Source: an uncultured SAR86 cluster bacterium
GTDB lineage: Bacteria; Pseudomonadota; Gammaproteobacteria; Magnimaribacterales; Magnimaribacteraceae
Direction of reading: 5' to 3'
NCBI GenBank assembly: GCA_938048695.1
Contig: CALIUO010000022.1
Coordinates: forward strand, 19,364-83,363
Length of the DNA: 64,000 nucleotides
Below the pieces are notes generated by a model. That model did no database searches and had not been told where the DNA came from. It saw nothing but the letters and a program-made list of their open reading frames with translations. Below are positions 9,609-19,357 of this stretch, in pieces. A program made the translations under genes and the position numbers. Position 1 is the stretch's first letter, and each line of letters begins with the position of its first letter.

Positions 9609-9953
9609 TTACTTCTCCTCTTCTGATGAACTTCGTGAAGCTTTTTCTAAATGACCCGAAGTGCCAAACCTAGACTCAAGCTCAGAAATTATTTCTTCTA
9701 TTTTTATATTTTCATTGCTCAACAGAATTAATGTATGAAACCACAAATCAGCCGTCTCATGTATAACTTTTTCCTGCTTACTATTCGATGTATCTAAAGT
9801 TGCTTCTAAAAGTTCCAGAGATTCCTCTAAAACTTTTTCATTTATTTTTTGATGTCCAGCATCAAACAAGGATTTCACGTAAGAGTCCTTAGTGGTTGAG
9901 TTTTTTCTCTCCTCAACCAAATCAAAGAGTTTTTGGAGGAAATCTTCTTTCAT
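9609..9953 (-). CDS. hisE: Phosphoribosyl-ATP pyrophosphatase
   Basis: It hydrolyses phosphoribosyl-ATP to phosphoribosyl-AMP in histidine synthesis. The 114 residues show the MazG-like all-alpha metal site: an acidic EEsLELLEA stretch near 43-51 and HETADLWFH near 64-72. The C-terminal 20 residues (SRSSSEEEK) are a charged extension. The usual partner hisI is not adjacent, so this is a stand-alone HisE. It sits between ubiB (4 bases upstream) and tatA (1 base downstream), as in other gammaproteobacteria. Confidence 0.93.
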   Translation of the reverse strand: MKEDFLQKLFDLVEERKNSTTKDSYVKSLFDAGHQKINEKVLEESLELLEATLDTSNSKQEKVIHETADLWFHTLILLSNENIKIEEIISELESRFGTSGHLEKASRSSSEEEK

Positions 9954-9957
9954 GTGA

Positions 9958-11514
9958 TTAAGTGATTATAAGAAATAGTATCAAAATAACAAAAATTATG
10001 AGGAGGATATTATTAAATCTGCTTTGTTGATATATTTTACTCATCAATTGCTTGTGCCTCTCTTCATTGGCATTTTGGTATTCTTCTAATTTTGATACCT
10101 GTTCAAGAGCAGTATCTGCTATTTCCGGGAATTTCCTAGCTTTTTCAATCCAGACTAGAGAGTTTTTCTTTGCCCATTCTGCTAGTTTTTTTGGATTGTA
10201 TCTTTCAGAGATCCAATTTTTTAGGAAGGGGTTCGCAATAGACCAAAAATCCAGGGCAGGATATAACTGTTTGCCTAGACCTTCAATATTAACGAGTGTT
10301 TTCTGAAGAAGCATTAAAGAAGGCTGCATTCTTAAATCAAATCTTCTTGCTGATTCAAATATGAATAGAAGCATTTCACCAAAGTTAATTTTTTCCATGG
10401 GTTGATCAAAGATAGGTTCACATGCAGCCCTTATAGTATTCTCCAGATCATTCATTCGTGTTTCAGGATTGACCCATTTAGACTCAATTAAAATATTCGA
10501 GACTTCCTTAAAATCTCTACCAATAACTGCTACCAGCATTCGACCTATCTGATATTGCTCTTCTTCGCTGAGCGATCCGACTATTGCATAATCTACAGCC
10601 ACATAAGCAGGATCTGAAGGGTTCTTAGAGTCGATAAAAATATTACCTGGATGCATGTCTGCGTGAAAGAAGTTATCTATAAAAACCTGCTTGAGAAATA
10701 TCTCTACACCCCTTTCTGCAACTAGTTTTAGGTCTACTCCGAGATCATTTAACGTATCTATACGATCAACTGAAACACCTTCGATCTTTTCCATAATCAG
10801 TAGGTTTTCAGAGCAATAATCCAAATAAACATCGGGAACATACAGGAGATTATTTCCTTCAAAGTTTCTTCTTGTTTGTTTGATATTTGATGCTTCAAGT
10901 CTCATATCTAGCTCCGATAGGATTACTGCCTCATACTCTGCGACAAGCCTGGATAATTGAAGCCTTTTTGCATCCTCAAATCTATTTTCTGCAAAAATTG
11001 CAATTCTTCTCATCAAAGAAATATCACTTAAAATAATTTTTTTTATACCAGGTCTTACCACCTTAATTACAACTTCTTTCTGGCTTTCTTTTAGTTTTGC
11101 AGAATAAACTTGCGCAATTGAGGCTGCAGCTAGCGGTGATGGATCAAAGCCCTCAAACACTGAACTTATATCTGAACTTAGTTCTCTTTCAATTATTTCT
11201 ATAGCGTCCTTGTCCGAAAAATGTGGCAAGTCATCTTGAAGAACCTTAAGGCTTTTAGCTATTTCAACAGGAACAACGTCTGGCCTTGTAGATAATAGTT
11301 GACCAAATTTTATAAAAATTGGTCCCAGATCTTCTAATGCGATTCTGAGTCTCTCGCCAGATGATGCTTTGGCTGAATACATGCGCCAAGGAGAAATAAA
11401 TAACAAAAAAGAAATAAAGGTCGGTTTATCAAATTTATTGAGTTCTTTATCTAAACGCGCTTTTAGTAAAGTATGTAATATTTTTATGAGTCTCAAGGAA
11501 TCTTTAAGCATCAA
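9958..11514 (-). CDS. ubiB: Ubiquinone biosynthesis accessory factor UbiB (atypical kinase)
   Basis: This ABC1/ADCK-type protein has an atypical kinase/ATPase fold and is needed for ubiquinone synthesis, probably by extracting lipid intermediates from the membrane. The 518 residues show the family KxGQ signature as KFGQ at 69-72, then LLSTRPDVVP, a nucleotide-site stretch HADMHPGNIF near 280, and a C-terminal transmembrane helix at about 500-518. The gene overlaps the ubiE end by 11 bases and precedes hisE by 4. The small SCP2-domain gene ubiJ, usually between ubiE and ubiB, is absent here. Confidence 0.95.
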   Translation of the reverse strand: MMLKDSLRLIKILHTLLKARLDKELNKFDKPTFISFLLFISPWRMYSAKASSGERLRIALEDLGPIFIKFGQLLSTRPDVVPVEIAKSLKVLQDDLPHFSDKDAIEIIERELSSDISSVFEGFDPSPLAAASIAQVYSAKLKESQKEVVIKVVRPGIKKIILSDISLMRRIAIFAENRFEDAKRLQLSRLVAEYEAVILSELDMRLEASNIKQTRRNFEGNNLLYVPDVYLDYCSENLLIMEKIEGVSVDRIDTLNDLGVDLKLVAERGVEIFLKQVFIDNFFHADMHPGNIFIDSKNPSDPAYVAVDYAIVGSLSEEEQYQIGRMLVAVIGRDFKEVSNILIESKWVNPETRMNDLENTIRAACEPIFDQPMEKINFGEMLLFIFESARRFDLRMQPSLMLLQKTLVNIEGLGKQLYPALDFWSIANPFLKNWISERYNPKKLAEWAKKNSLVWIEKARKFPEIADTALEQVSKLEEYQNANEERHKQLMSKIYQQSRFNNILLIIFVILILFLIIT

Positions 11515-12271
11515 TTAACCCCTTTTGACCTGAATGAATGGCAACCACTCCGTTAGTTAAATTCTCATACCTGCATTTAGTAAAACCACATTCCTCAAGC
11601 ATTTCTTTTAGTTCTTCTTGGGTAGGATGCATTCTTATAGATTCAGCCAAATATCTATAGCTTTCTTCAGTTTGCGCTACAAACTCACCTATTTTTGGAA
11701 TAACTTCGAAAGAAAAAAGATCATATATCTCTCTAAAGGCTTCATTTTGTGGTTTAGAAAACTCTAAGATGATCAACTTACCTCCTGGTTTTAAAGCTCT
11801 ATTTATAGATATTAGAGCCTTTTCCTTATGGGTAACATTTCTCAATCCAAAGGCTATAGTGATCAAGTCAAAGGTATTATCTTTAAAAGGAAGAAATTGA
11901 GCATCTATCTGGGCGGTTTGTATATCCTCTATTCCTTCGTCAATTAAGCGGTTTCTTCCTTCGTTGAGCATAGATGCATTGATATCACTTAGGATTAGCA
12001 TGCCTGATTCTGGGGAAATCTTGTCTCGCATTAGCTTGACCATATCACCCGTACCTCCAGCGAGATCTAGAACTTTAAAGTGTTCTTTGATTCCTGAAGT
12101 CTCTATCGTTACTTTTTTCCACAATCTATGAATACCAAATGACATTAGATCATTCATGAGATCATAGCTTTTCGATACAGTATCGAAGACATTGCCGACC
12201 AGATCTGCCTTCTTATCAGAATCAACTTCTTTAAAACCAAAGCTAGTTTTATCTTTATTGTCTTTTTTCAT
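11504..12271 (-). CDS. ubiE: Ubiquinone/menaquinone C-methyltransferase UbiE
   Basis: It is the SAM-dependent methyltransferase for the C-methylation of the quinone ring. The 255 residues carry the UbiE/COQ5 opening (VGNVFDTVSKSYDLMNDLMSF), the SAM loop DLAGGTGDM at 69-77, and the second signature region near FGLRNVTHKEKAL. It overlaps ubiB by 11 bases with no ubiJ between them. It lies 32 bases downstream of a lipoprotein gene on the same strand. Confidence 0.96.
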   Translation of the reverse strand: MKKDNKDKTSFGFKEVDSDKKADLVGNVFDTVSKSYDLMNDLMSFGIHRLWKKVTIETSGIKEHFKVLDLAGGTGDMVKLMRDKISPESGMLILSDINASMLNEGRNRLIDEGIEDIQTAQIDAQFLPFKDNTFDLITIAFGLRNVTHKEKALISINRALKPGGKLIILEFSKPQNEAFREIYDLFSFEVIPKIGEFVAQTEESYRYLAESIRMHPTQEELKEMLEECGFTKCRYENLTNGVVAIHSGQKGLIDA

Positions 12272-12303
12272 AAAAACGATTGAGCATTCTATATCAAGCT
12301 AAG

Positions 12304-13161
12304 CTAATTAATCTTTCTGTTTAATAAAATCCTATCTATAGACCTTAAATAAATATTTAAACTTTTATTGAAGCCCTTAATTTGTCTTTCATCTATTGAT
12401 TTAAAAACGTCAGATATAATCTTTATAGCCAAGGCTTCATTCTGATCTATCTTGTCTCTAAAACTCTTACTGCCCAATGACTCAAATGAGTTTAGATAAA
12501 CAGACATCTCGATATCGTAATTAGGAGAATCACTTTTCTTAAGAAGTTGAATGAACTCTCTTATCCAGCTTTGTTGTAAGTCCGACCACTCTTGTCTTAT
12601 TTCTATATGATTTCCTAGTTTTAGTTTAACTTCTTCTATTTGTTTATCTCTCAATTTGATTCCAAGGCGATCGAATCCAGAGATATAGTTATCTAGCAAC
12701 CTTTCTTTATATTCTTTTCCTTCTTTAGCTCTTTCCTTTTCTCTATCTTGTCTAAGTTTTTCGAAATGCTGAGCAATTTCATCGATCTGGTCTTCGTTGA
12801 GATTTCTTGAGAAATTTATAATAGGTTTTTCAAAATATTGATTAATGCGCCTAAAGAGATTTTCGCCTTCGCGATAGGCTGAGCCTATATCCTTTTCTGG
12901 ATTCTCCAGATTGATACTCTTTAAACTATTCAAAAGCAATTTGACTTTTTCTAGCTCATTTTCGGTAAACCAGTTAAGAAACTCTTCTGATAAGAGTTCT
13001 ATCTCCTGATTTTGTGTATTTGTAAAATTGGCAAAATCTTTGAAATAGTCTGCTATATAGCTATCAAGCCTTTCGTACACCCAAGATCCAGCCAAAGAGC
13101 AAGAGCTTAAAGTGATAACTATCAAACAAGATATACAAAATTTTGAAATTTTTTTCACCAT
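12304..13161 (-). CDS. Predicted lipoprotein, DUF6279-like
   Basis: The 285 residues begin with a lipoprotein signal: a basic N-terminus, a hydrophobic run and LSSCS with the predicted lipidated Cys21. The mature part is mostly charged helix. The first segment (WVYERLDSYIADYFKDFANFT, then a QNQEIE stretch) resembles the family I recall as DUF6279, whose function is unknown. It lies upstream of ubiE on the same strand and is divergent from orn, 43 bases away. Envelope location is well supported by the signal; no function can be assigned. Confidence 0.72.
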   Translation of the reverse strand: MVKKISKFCISCLIVITLSSCSLAGSWVYERLDSYIADYFKDFANFTNTQNQEIELLSEEFLNWFTENELEKVKLLLNSLKSINLENPEKDIGSAYREGENLFRRINQYFEKPIINFSRNLNEDQIDEIAQHFEKLRQDREKERAKEGKEYKERLLDNYISGFDRLGIKLRDKQIEEVKLKLGNHIEIRQEWSDLQQSWIREFIQLLKKSDSPNYDIEMSVYLNSFESLGSKSFRDKIDQNEALAIKIISDVFKSIDERQIKGFNKSLNIYLRSIDRILLNRKIN

Positions 13162-13204
13162 TACTAGGGGTTATTGTAATTTGCAGTTAGAATTCTGTCC
13201 GCTA

Positions 13205-13753
13205 ATGAAAGAGACAAAAAAATATCCTACCCTAGTTTGGTTAGATTTAGAAATGACAGGCCTGGAGCCCGATTCGGAAAGAATAATAGAAATAGCTACA
13301 GCAGTAACTAATCACGACCTATCTGAAATAATCGAAGGACCTAATTTGGTGATTCAACAGCCCAAAGAGTTTATTGATAACATGGATGAATGGAACACTA
13401 ATCAACACACGAAATCCGGATTAGTAGAAAGTCTTAAAGTCACCAACATAACTATTGAGGAGGCAGAAAGACAAACCCTAGAATTCCTATCTCTACATAC
13501 TGAAAAAGGCAGATCTCCATTATGTGGCAACTCAATCTCTCATGATAGGCGCTTTTTGAGAAGATATATGTCAGAACTAGATAACCATTTTCACTACAGA
13601 AATGTTGATGTCAGCTCCATAAAAGAGTTGATTAAACGCTGGAATCCAGAGTTACTTGATGGATTTAGAAAGAGTGGTGGACATAGGGCTATGGAAGATG
13701 TCCTTGAATCTATAGAAGAGTTGAAATTCTATAGAGATAAGTTCTTTATCTAG
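13205..13753 (+). CDS. orn: Oligoribonuclease
   Basis: It degrades RNA dinucleotides and short oligonucleotides, including pGpG from cyclic-di-GMP turnover. I use ATG 13205, which gives 182 residues, close to E. coli Orn; the open frame extends upstream but would run into the divergent lipoprotein gene. DEDDh exonuclease residues are visible: WLDLEMTG (Asp14, Glu16), NSISHDRRFL, and HRAMEDV with the His and Asp of the third motif. Its stop overlaps the convergent DUF1820 gene by 4 bases, both reading the palindrome CTAG as TAG. Confidence 0.96.
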   Translation: MKETKKYPTLVWLDLEMTGLEPDSERIIEIATAVTNHDLSEIIEGPNLVIQQPKEFIDNMDEWNTNQHTKSGLVESLKVTNITIEEAERQTLEFLSLHTEKGRSPLCGNSISHDRRFLRRYMSELDNHFHYRNVDVSSIKELIKRWNPELLDGFRKSGGHRAMEDVLESIEELKFYRDKFFI

Positions 13754-14085
13754 TCGCTTTTTTTCCCAGGCCCTTCAAATATAGTATTCGCTATGGGCAT
13801 TACCTTTGCTGAGTCGTTGGAAGTAATTTTTGCAGTTCCTTTTTTATCAACTTCGTCGATTCTCATTATGCAACTCACAGGAATATAGCTTCTTTGAACT
13901 CCTTTGAACTCATTTTTTAACTTCTCTTCACTTGTATCGACTACTATTTTTGAGTTTTGATCGAATATGTATTCTTCAACTTCTATGAAACCATACATGT
14001 CACTTTGATATATTGCCTCGGCATAAATCTCATAAACTTCACCCAGCTGAACAAATACGACTTTGTAGATTCCTTTTTTTGCCAT
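13750..14085 (-). CDS. DUF1820 family protein
   Basis: This 111-residue protein matches the small gammaproteobacterial family DUF1820 in its core: IYKVVFVQLGEVYEIYA, YQSDMYGFIEVEEY, KLKNEFKGVQRSYIP, RIDEV. No catalytic motif or signal peptide is visible, so it is probably cytosolic. The family's function is unknown to me. It is divergent from miaB, 61 bases away, and convergent with orn. In other gammaproteobacteria I know this family beside miaB or tRNA-modification genes, but that is memory rather than evidence from the sequence. Confidence 0.85.
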   Translation of the reverse strand: MAKKGIYKVVFVQLGEVYEIYAEAIYQSDMYGFIEVEEYIFDQNSKIVVDTSEEKLKNEFKGVQRSYIPVSCIMRIDEVDKKGTAKITSNDSAKVMPIANTIFEGPGKKSD

Positions 14086-14146
14086 TACAATTCCTGCCTT
14101 TTTTTAAAAATTTAAACTATAGTTCTCGAAAAGATAACTTATATAT

Positions 14147-15472
14147 ATGGCCAAGAAGCTTTTTATCAAGACCCACGGATGTCAGATGAACGAGTATGAC
14201 TCTGCTAGGATGCAGGATTTGCTCAATGAAAGCCATGGTTTTGAAACTACTGATAACGAAGAGGAAGCGGATTTAATTTTGCTCAACACTTGCTCGATAC
14301 GTGAAAAAGCTCAAGAAAAGGTTTTTCATCAACTAGGAAGATGGAAAAAGTTAAAAGATAAAAATCCTAATCTAAAAATTGGAGTTGGAGGTTGTGTGGC
14401 CAGCCAAGAAGGCGAAAATATAATAAAAAGGGCACCTCAAGTGGATTTAGTATTTGGTCCTCAAACAATTCATAGAGTCCCGAAGCTATATCAAAATATT
14501 GCAAAAGAGGAACTTAGTCCCGTAGATATAACTTTTCCGAAAACCGAAAAATTTGAGCATTTGCCACAACAGGAGAGTGAGGGCCCAACAGCTTTTGTTT
14601 CGATAATGGAGGGTTGCAATAAGTATTGCTCGTTTTGTGTAGTTCCACACACTAGAGGCCATGAAATAAGCCGTCCTATTGAGGATATTTTAAGAGAAAT
14701 AAAAGGTTTATCTTTCCAGGGAGTCAAAGAAATTAATTTATTAGGTCAGAATGTGAATTCCTACAGAGACTCCAAATTAAAAACTAAAGGACTTGGACTA
14801 TCCAACCTCATAAGGGCTACTGCCGAAATTGATGGCATAGAAAGAATTCAATTTACCACTTCTCACCCTTTTGAGTTTGGCCAGGATCTCATAGATATCT
14901 ATACTGAAGTTCCTCAATTGATAAGCTATGTTCACCTGCCAGTTCAAAGTGGCTCTAACTCTATACTTAAACAGATGAGGCGAAGGCATACTAGAGAAGA
15001 GTATTTCGAAATTATTGAAAAACTAAAATCAGCTCGAGAGGGTATTAGTATTTCTTCTGATTTCATTGTTGGATTTCCAGGTGAAACTGAGAAAGATTTT
15101 CTAGACACTTTAGACCTTGTAGATCGAGTTGGATATGATGAGTCTTTCAGTTTCATCTATAGTCCAAGACCTAATACAACTGCCAAAGATCTAGATGACG
15201 ATGTTCCTTTAGAAGAGAAGAAAGAGAGACTATCCGCTTTACAGCACAAATTAGAAAATTCAGCCTTCAGCATAAGTAGAAAAATGGTTGGTGAAGTTAG
15301 AAGATGTCTAGTTACAGGCGTTTCTAAGAAGAATCCTGGAGAATTTCAAGCACGTACTGAAAATAATAAAGTAGTTATTTTTTCCTGCTCAGATTTATCA
15401 AAGGTTGGTAAAATAATAGACATTGAAATTGTTGAAGCAAAAAACAAATCCCTAAGAGGTGTAGCTGTCTAG
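14147..15472 (+). CDS. miaB: tRNA-2-methylthio-N6-dimethylallyladenosine synthase
   Basis: This radical-SAM methylthiotransferase adds the 2-methylthio group to i6A37 in tRNAs that read UNN codons. The 441 residues show the three N-terminal cluster cysteines (Cys12 in HGCQMNEYD, Cys49 in NTCSIRE, Cys83 in GGCVAS), the radical-SAM CxxxCxxC as Cys157, Cys161 and Cys164 ([11 protein letters not shown]), and a C-terminal TRAM domain ending near residue 440. It opens the run miaB-ybeZ-ybeY-ybeX-lnt, a standard gammaproteobacterial order. Confidence 0.97.
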   Translation: MAKKLFIKTHGCQMNEYDSARMQDLLNESHGFETTDNEEEADLILLNTCSIREKAQEKVFHQLGRWKKLKDKNPNLKIGVGGCVASQEGENIIKRAPQVDLVFGPQTIHRVPKLYQNIAKEELSPVDITFPKTEKFEHLPQQESEGPTAFVSIMEGCNKYCSFCVVPHTRGHEISRPIEDILREIKGLSFQGVKEINLLGQNVNSYRDSKLKTKGLGLSNLIRATAEIDGIERIQFTTSHPFEFGQDLIDIYTEVPQLISYVHLPVQSGSNSILKQMRRRHTREEYFEIIEKLKSAREGISISSDFIVGFPGETEKDFLDTLDLVDRVGYDESFSFIYSPRPNTTAKDLDDDVPLEEKKERLSALQHKLENSAFSISRKMVGEVRRCLVTGVSKKNPGEFQARTENNKVVIFSCSDLSKVGKIIDIEIVEAKNKSLRGVAV

Positions 15473-15488
15473 GCTGTATTATCATTTA

Positions 15489-16433
15489 ATGAGATTCCAG
15501 CTTGAACCCGTTGATCACGATAAAATCAGTGATTTATGTGGTCCCACTAACTCTATACTTAAACAAATTGAAGAAGAGTTAGGAATAAAAATTTTGAATA
15601 GAGGTCCCAGCTTTAAGATAAATGGAGAATCTAATAATGCTCAAATCGCCAAGGATATCATCCTTAGGATTTATGAAGATTTAGATAAAAACAAAACAAT
15701 AAGCTCAAAAGAAGTTCACTTGTATTTAAGGAAAGGAATGAATGATTTAAATAACATAAAAAAAGACAGCTCCAGTAAACAAGTCATTAAGACACCTAAT
15801 TTGATAGTTACTGCTAATCATGGAAGCCAAGATCATTATGTTGATACCATCAAGAAGAAAGTACTCACATTTGGAATAGGGCCTGCAGGAACTGGAAAAA
15901 CATTTTTGGCAGTTGCACTTGCTGTAGAGCTATTCTCAAGAGGCGAAGTTGAAAAAATCCTACTGGTCAGACCTGCAGTTGAAGCTGGTGAAAAGCTTGG
16001 CTTTTTGCCAGGTGACTTGAGTCAGAAGGTCGATCCATATTTAAGGCCGCTTTATGATGCCCTCTTCCAAATGCTTGGTTACAAGGAAACTAATCAACTT
16101 ATAGAAAGAAATATAATTGAAGTTGTACCCCTGGCTTTTATGAGAGGAAGAACTTTAAATAATTCTTTTATCATTCTTGATGAAAGTCAAAACGCTACTG
16201 TTGAACAAATGAAGATGTTCTTAACTAGATTCGGTTTTGGCTCGAAAGTAGTTATTACAGGCGACATAACTCAGATAGATCTTCCTAAAAATACTCTTTC
16301 AGGTCTAGTTCACTCTCTAGAGGTTTTAAGATCTGTAGAAGATATAGGATTAGTTGAGTTCGATACAAAAGATGTTGTTCGACATGGTTTGGTTCAGAAG
16401 ATAGTAGAAGCTTACGCAAAATTTTCTAATTAA
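15489..16433 (+). CDS. ybeZ: PhoH-family ATPase YbeZ
   Basis: It is a PhoH-like P-loop ATPase, probably helicase-like and partnered with the endoribonuclease YbeY in RNA processing. The 314 residues have a KH-like N-terminal region and the Walker A loop GPAGTGKT at 131-138. VRPAVEAGEKLGFLPG follows near 165-180, and FIILDESQNAT forms Walker B. It starts 16 bases after miaB, and ybeY begins at the very next base after its stop codon, so the two are almost certainly made together. Confidence 0.95.
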   Translation: MRFQLEPVDHDKISDLCGPTNSILKQIEEELGIKILNRGPSFKINGESNNAQIAKDIILRIYEDLDKNKTISSKEVHLYLRKGMNDLNNIKKDSSSKQVIKTPNLIVTANHGSQDHYVDTIKKKVLTFGIGPAGTGKTFLAVALAVELFSRGEVEKILLVRPAVEAGEKLGFLPGDLSQKVDPYLRPLYDALFQMLGYKETNQLIERNIIEVVPLAFMRGRTLNNSFIILDESQNATVEQMKMFLTRFGFGSKVVITGDITQIDLPKNTLSGLVHSLEVLRSVEDIGLVEFDTKDVVRHGLVQKIVEAYAKFSN

Positions 16434-16901
16434 GTGTCGGCTGCCAAATCCCAAATATTTATATCCGGAAACCTCGAAGGACTAAGCTGCACTGAGTCAA
16501 GTGTATCTGATTTAATAAAAGCACTTCTTCAAGTAAAACCAGATTTAAAGAAAAGTTTTAAAGATAGACCAGTAAATCTTTCGTTTATCTCAAAAAAAGC
16601 AATTAAAGAATTAAATTCAGAGTTTCTTAAGAAAGATAAGCCCACTAATGTATTATCTTTCCCTTCTACAGGACTGAGCTTTGGTGACGATATTCTTGGC
16701 GATATAGCAATTTGTCCCGAAATAATTAAAAAAGAAGCTGCAATACAAAATAAAGAAGAACAAGACCATTTGTCTCATTTAATTATTCATTCCCTACTTC
16801 ATTTGACAGGTTATGATCATCAAGAAGCTGATTCTGCAAACCAAATGGAGTCTCTAGAAGTAAAAGCACTGAAGAAATTAGGTATTGCGAACCCATACTG
16901 A
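16434..16901 (+). CDS. ybeY: Endoribonuclease YbeY (rRNA maturation factor)
   Basis: It is a zinc-dependent single-strand RNase involved in 16S rRNA 3'-end maturation and ribosome quality control. The start is GTG 16434, directly after the ybeZ stop. The 155 residues include NVLSFPS near 72-78 and the metal site HSLLHLTGYDH with His119, His123 and His129. The gene is followed by ybeX after a 41-base gap that holds no clear terminator. Confidence 0.95.
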   Translation: MSAAKSQIFISGNLEGLSCTESSVSDLIKALLQVKPDLKKSFKDRPVNLSFISKKAIKELNSEFLKKDKPTNVLSFPSTGLSFGDDILGDIAICPEIIKKEAAIQNKEEQDHLSHLIIHSLLHLTGYDHQEADSANQMESLEVKALKKLGIANPY

Positions 16902-16942
16902 AACAAATTAATATGTGCGTGTGTTTATGAAGTGAGGCGTTA

Positions 16943-17812
16943 ATGAACGACGAGCCCCCAAGTATATCTGCTGAGTCTAGTCGACTTAGCTTTAGGAAAA
17001 GAATAAAGGACAGAATCAAAGAAATTTATCAAAATTTCTCCTATAAACCCCAAAATAAACAAGAACTCGCTGGATCTATAAGGGATTCTAGTGAGAGAGG
17101 TGTTTTAGAAAAAGGAACACTCAACATGATCGAGGGAGCATTAAAAGTTTCTACAGATCAGGTACGAGATGTAATGATTCCTAGACCGCAGGTTGTATTT
17201 ATAGACAAAGACGAGAAGCCAGAAGAATTTTTGCCAAGAGTAATTAAGTCAGGCCATTCAAGATTTCCTGTTTTAAACACTGAAAATGACAAAATTGAAG
17301 GTATTTTGTTAGCAAAAGAGCTATTACCCTTCATTTCTGCTGAAAATCTTAGTGAATTTGAGCTAGGTAAGCTCATCAGGCCGGCGAAATTAGTTCCAGA
17401 GAGTAAAAAGCTTAATATTTTACTGGATGAATTAAAGGCAAGCAGAAATCATATGGCCATAGTTTTAGATGAATATGGCGATATTACAGGCATTGTGACG
17501 ATTGAGGATGTTCTTGAAGAGATAGTGGGTGAAATTGAGGATGAGCATGATAAAGATACTGGCACTCTAATAAAGAAAATAGCAGAAGACGAATATTTGG
17601 TTTCTGCCCTAACTCCTATAGATGTCTTCAACGAGAATTTTGGATCTAACCTAAGTGATAAAGATTTTGATACTTTAGGCGGGATAGTTATGCATCACTT
17701 CGCTCGTTTTCCTAAGCCTAATGATGCAATAAATATTGAAGGGTGGCGCTTCGTTATAAACTCTCTAGAAAGAAGAAGGATTAAAAGAATTAAAGTTTCT
17801 AAAATAGGCTAA
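16943..17812 (+). CDS. ybeX: CBS-pair transporter-associated protein YbeX/CorC
   Basis: It belongs to the CorC/HlyC family: two CBS domains (about residues 70-190) that may bind adenosine nucleotides, and a C-terminal CorC_HlyC domain. The family is linked to magnesium/cobalt handling and, in newer work, to ribosome assembly. The 289 residues include MIPRPQVVFID, SRFPVL and VLDEYGDITGIVTIEDVLEEIVGEIEDE (split across the CBS-2 end). No transmembrane helix is visible, as expected for the short soluble type. It lies between ybeY and lnt in the conserved order. Confidence 0.92.
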   Translation: MNDEPPSISAESSRLSFRKRIKDRIKEIYQNFSYKPQNKQELAGSIRDSSERGVLEKGTLNMIEGALKVSTDQVRDVMIPRPQVVFIDKDEKPEEFLPRVIKSGHSRFPVLNTENDKIEGILLAKELLPFISAENLSEFELGKLIRPAKLVPESKKLNILLDELKASRNHMAIVLDEYGDITGIVTIEDVLEEIVGEIEDEHDKDTGTLIKKIAEDEYLVSALTPIDVFNENFGSNLSDKDFDTLGGIVMHHFARFPKPNDAINIEGWRFVINSLERRRIKRIKVSKIG

Positions 17813-17851
17813 ATTAGCTTCCTCAAATTACTCTCTATCTTTAATATAGGA

Positions 17852-19357
17852 ATGATGTTCAAGAAGCAATTTCTTGCCCTTATATGTGGATTGATTTTCT
17901 CATTTGGTTTTGCGCCATTTGACTATTGGCTCTTATCTATTTTATCAATTTCTGTTCTCTATAAAACCATAAAAGAAATGCCCTCAAAGGAAGCATTTTA
18001 TACAGGATATTGGTTTGGATTTGGTATGTGGATGACTGGAATCTCTTGGTTGTATGTAAGTATTTACTATCACGGAGAAATTGGTTTCATAGGGTCTGCA
18101 TTACTTATATTGACCTTTATTTCTATCTTATCTATATATTCAGGCCTTCTATTGCTTTTGAATAGTAATTTAGAAAGGTATGGATTTCAGAAATTAATTT
18201 ATCTTTCTCTGCCATTATCGTGGGTATTAATAGAATTAATTAGATCTTATCTATTTACAGGCTTTCCATGGTTAATTTCAGGTACTATGTTGGCAGATAC
18301 TCTCATAGATGGATATACGCCAATCATAGGGGCTCAAGGAAATACTTTCTTTTTGGTTTTGATCGGTGTTTTATTATGTGAAATATATGAAAGTTTTTCT
18401 CAAAAGAGAACCGCCCTATTCCCAATAATATTTCTCTTTATTGTGCTAGTTCCTTCTTCGGTTTTGAAAAATATTGAGTGGACTATTCCCGATAATGAAT
18501 TAAAAGTTTCACTTCACCAACCCAATCTAACTTTGGAGGACAAATGGAGTCAGTTTGGAGTGATCAAAACTCATGGAATGATCCAAAGAGCAATTGACGA
18601 TGCTACAGAAGGTGAGTTAATAGTTTTCCCCGAAACAGCTTTGATTCTCTCAGAAAAGGATAACAAATCTTTCATGGAGACGATTAATTATAAGAGTTTG
18701 AATAAGAACCTTATTCTTTTAACAGGTATAGTAGAAAGGGAAAGTAATTTTAAGATCAGAAATAGACTTCAGTCCCTTGGATCTGTAGAAGCTAGTTATG
18801 ACAAGGTAAAACTTGTTCCTTTTGGAGAATTTATACCCTTAGAACGTTTTTTGGGAGGATTATTGGACATAATTGGTTTAAATCTTACAAATACAATACC
18901 CGGTACTGCACTAAACCCTATAAATAGCCCCAATATAAGGATTTCACCAAGTATTTGCTATGAAATAGCCTTTGATAGAATAGTAAGGAAAACAGCCCAT
19001 AACAGCAACATACTCATAACTGTGAGCAATGACACTTGGTTTGGCAGATCTATTGGCCCTGAACAACACCTAGAAATAGCCCAAAACAGAGCTCTGGAGC
19101 ATAAAAAGCCACTATTAAGAGCCACAAACAGCGGTGTGAGTGCAATTATTTCTCATAATGGTCAAGTAATTGAAAAACAAGGATATTTTGAAGAAAAACC
19201 CCTAAGAGGAAGTATTTTTCTATATATTGGTAATACTTTTTACTCAACTTATGGAAATTTACCTATAATCTTATTTATAATTTTTTATATAGGCCTTTCT
19301 TGTTTAAGAGCACTTTTTGGTATTAAGAAAAATAAAAAAAGAACAAATGTCACGTAA
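17852..19357 (+). CDS. lnt: Apolipoprotein N-acyltransferase
   Basis: It adds the third acyl chain to the N-terminal cysteine of lipoproteins in the inner membrane. The 501 residues have about six N-terminal helices (residues 1-205), a nitrilase-like periplasmic domain and a final helix near 465-490. The nitrilase triad is visible: Glu261 in FPETAL, a Lys at 318/320 in YDKVKLVPFGE, and Cys369 in SICYE. The gene starts with two consecutive ATGs at 17852. Its end overlaps the next gene by 11 bases. The window encodes likely substrates at 12304 and 19347. Confidence 0.95.
   Translation: MMFKKQFLALICGLIFSFGFAPFDYWLLSILSISVLYKTIKEMPSKEAFYTGYWFGFGMWMTGISWLYVSIYYHGEIGFIGSALLILTFISILSIYSGLLLLLNSNLERYGFQKLIYLSLPLSWVLIELIRSYLFTGFPWLISGTMLADTLIDGYTPIIGAQGNTFFLVLIGVLLCEIYESFSQKRTALFPIIFLFIVLVPSSVLKNIEWTIPDNELKVSLHQPNLTLEDKWSQFGVIKTHGMIQRAIDDATEGELIVFPETALILSEKDNKSFMETINYKSLNKNLILLTGIVERESNFKIRNRLQSLGSVEASYDKVKLVPFGEFIPLERFLGGLLDIIGLNLTNTIPGTALNPINSPNIRISPSICYEIAFDRIVRKTAHNSNILITVSNDTWFGRSIGPEQHLEIAQNRALEHKKPLLRATNSGVSAIISHNGQVIEKQGYFEEKPLRGSIFLYIGNTFYSTYGNLPIILFIIFYIGLSCLRALFGIKKNKKRTNVT

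Noticed and set aside
14955-15565. A 19-base identical stretch, CTAACTCTATACTTAAACA, in miaB (14955-14973) and ybeZ (15547-15565)
   Set aside because: Both copies encode NSILKQ in frame within conserved genes. The identity looks like chance similarity of codons and not a mobile or regulatory repeat.
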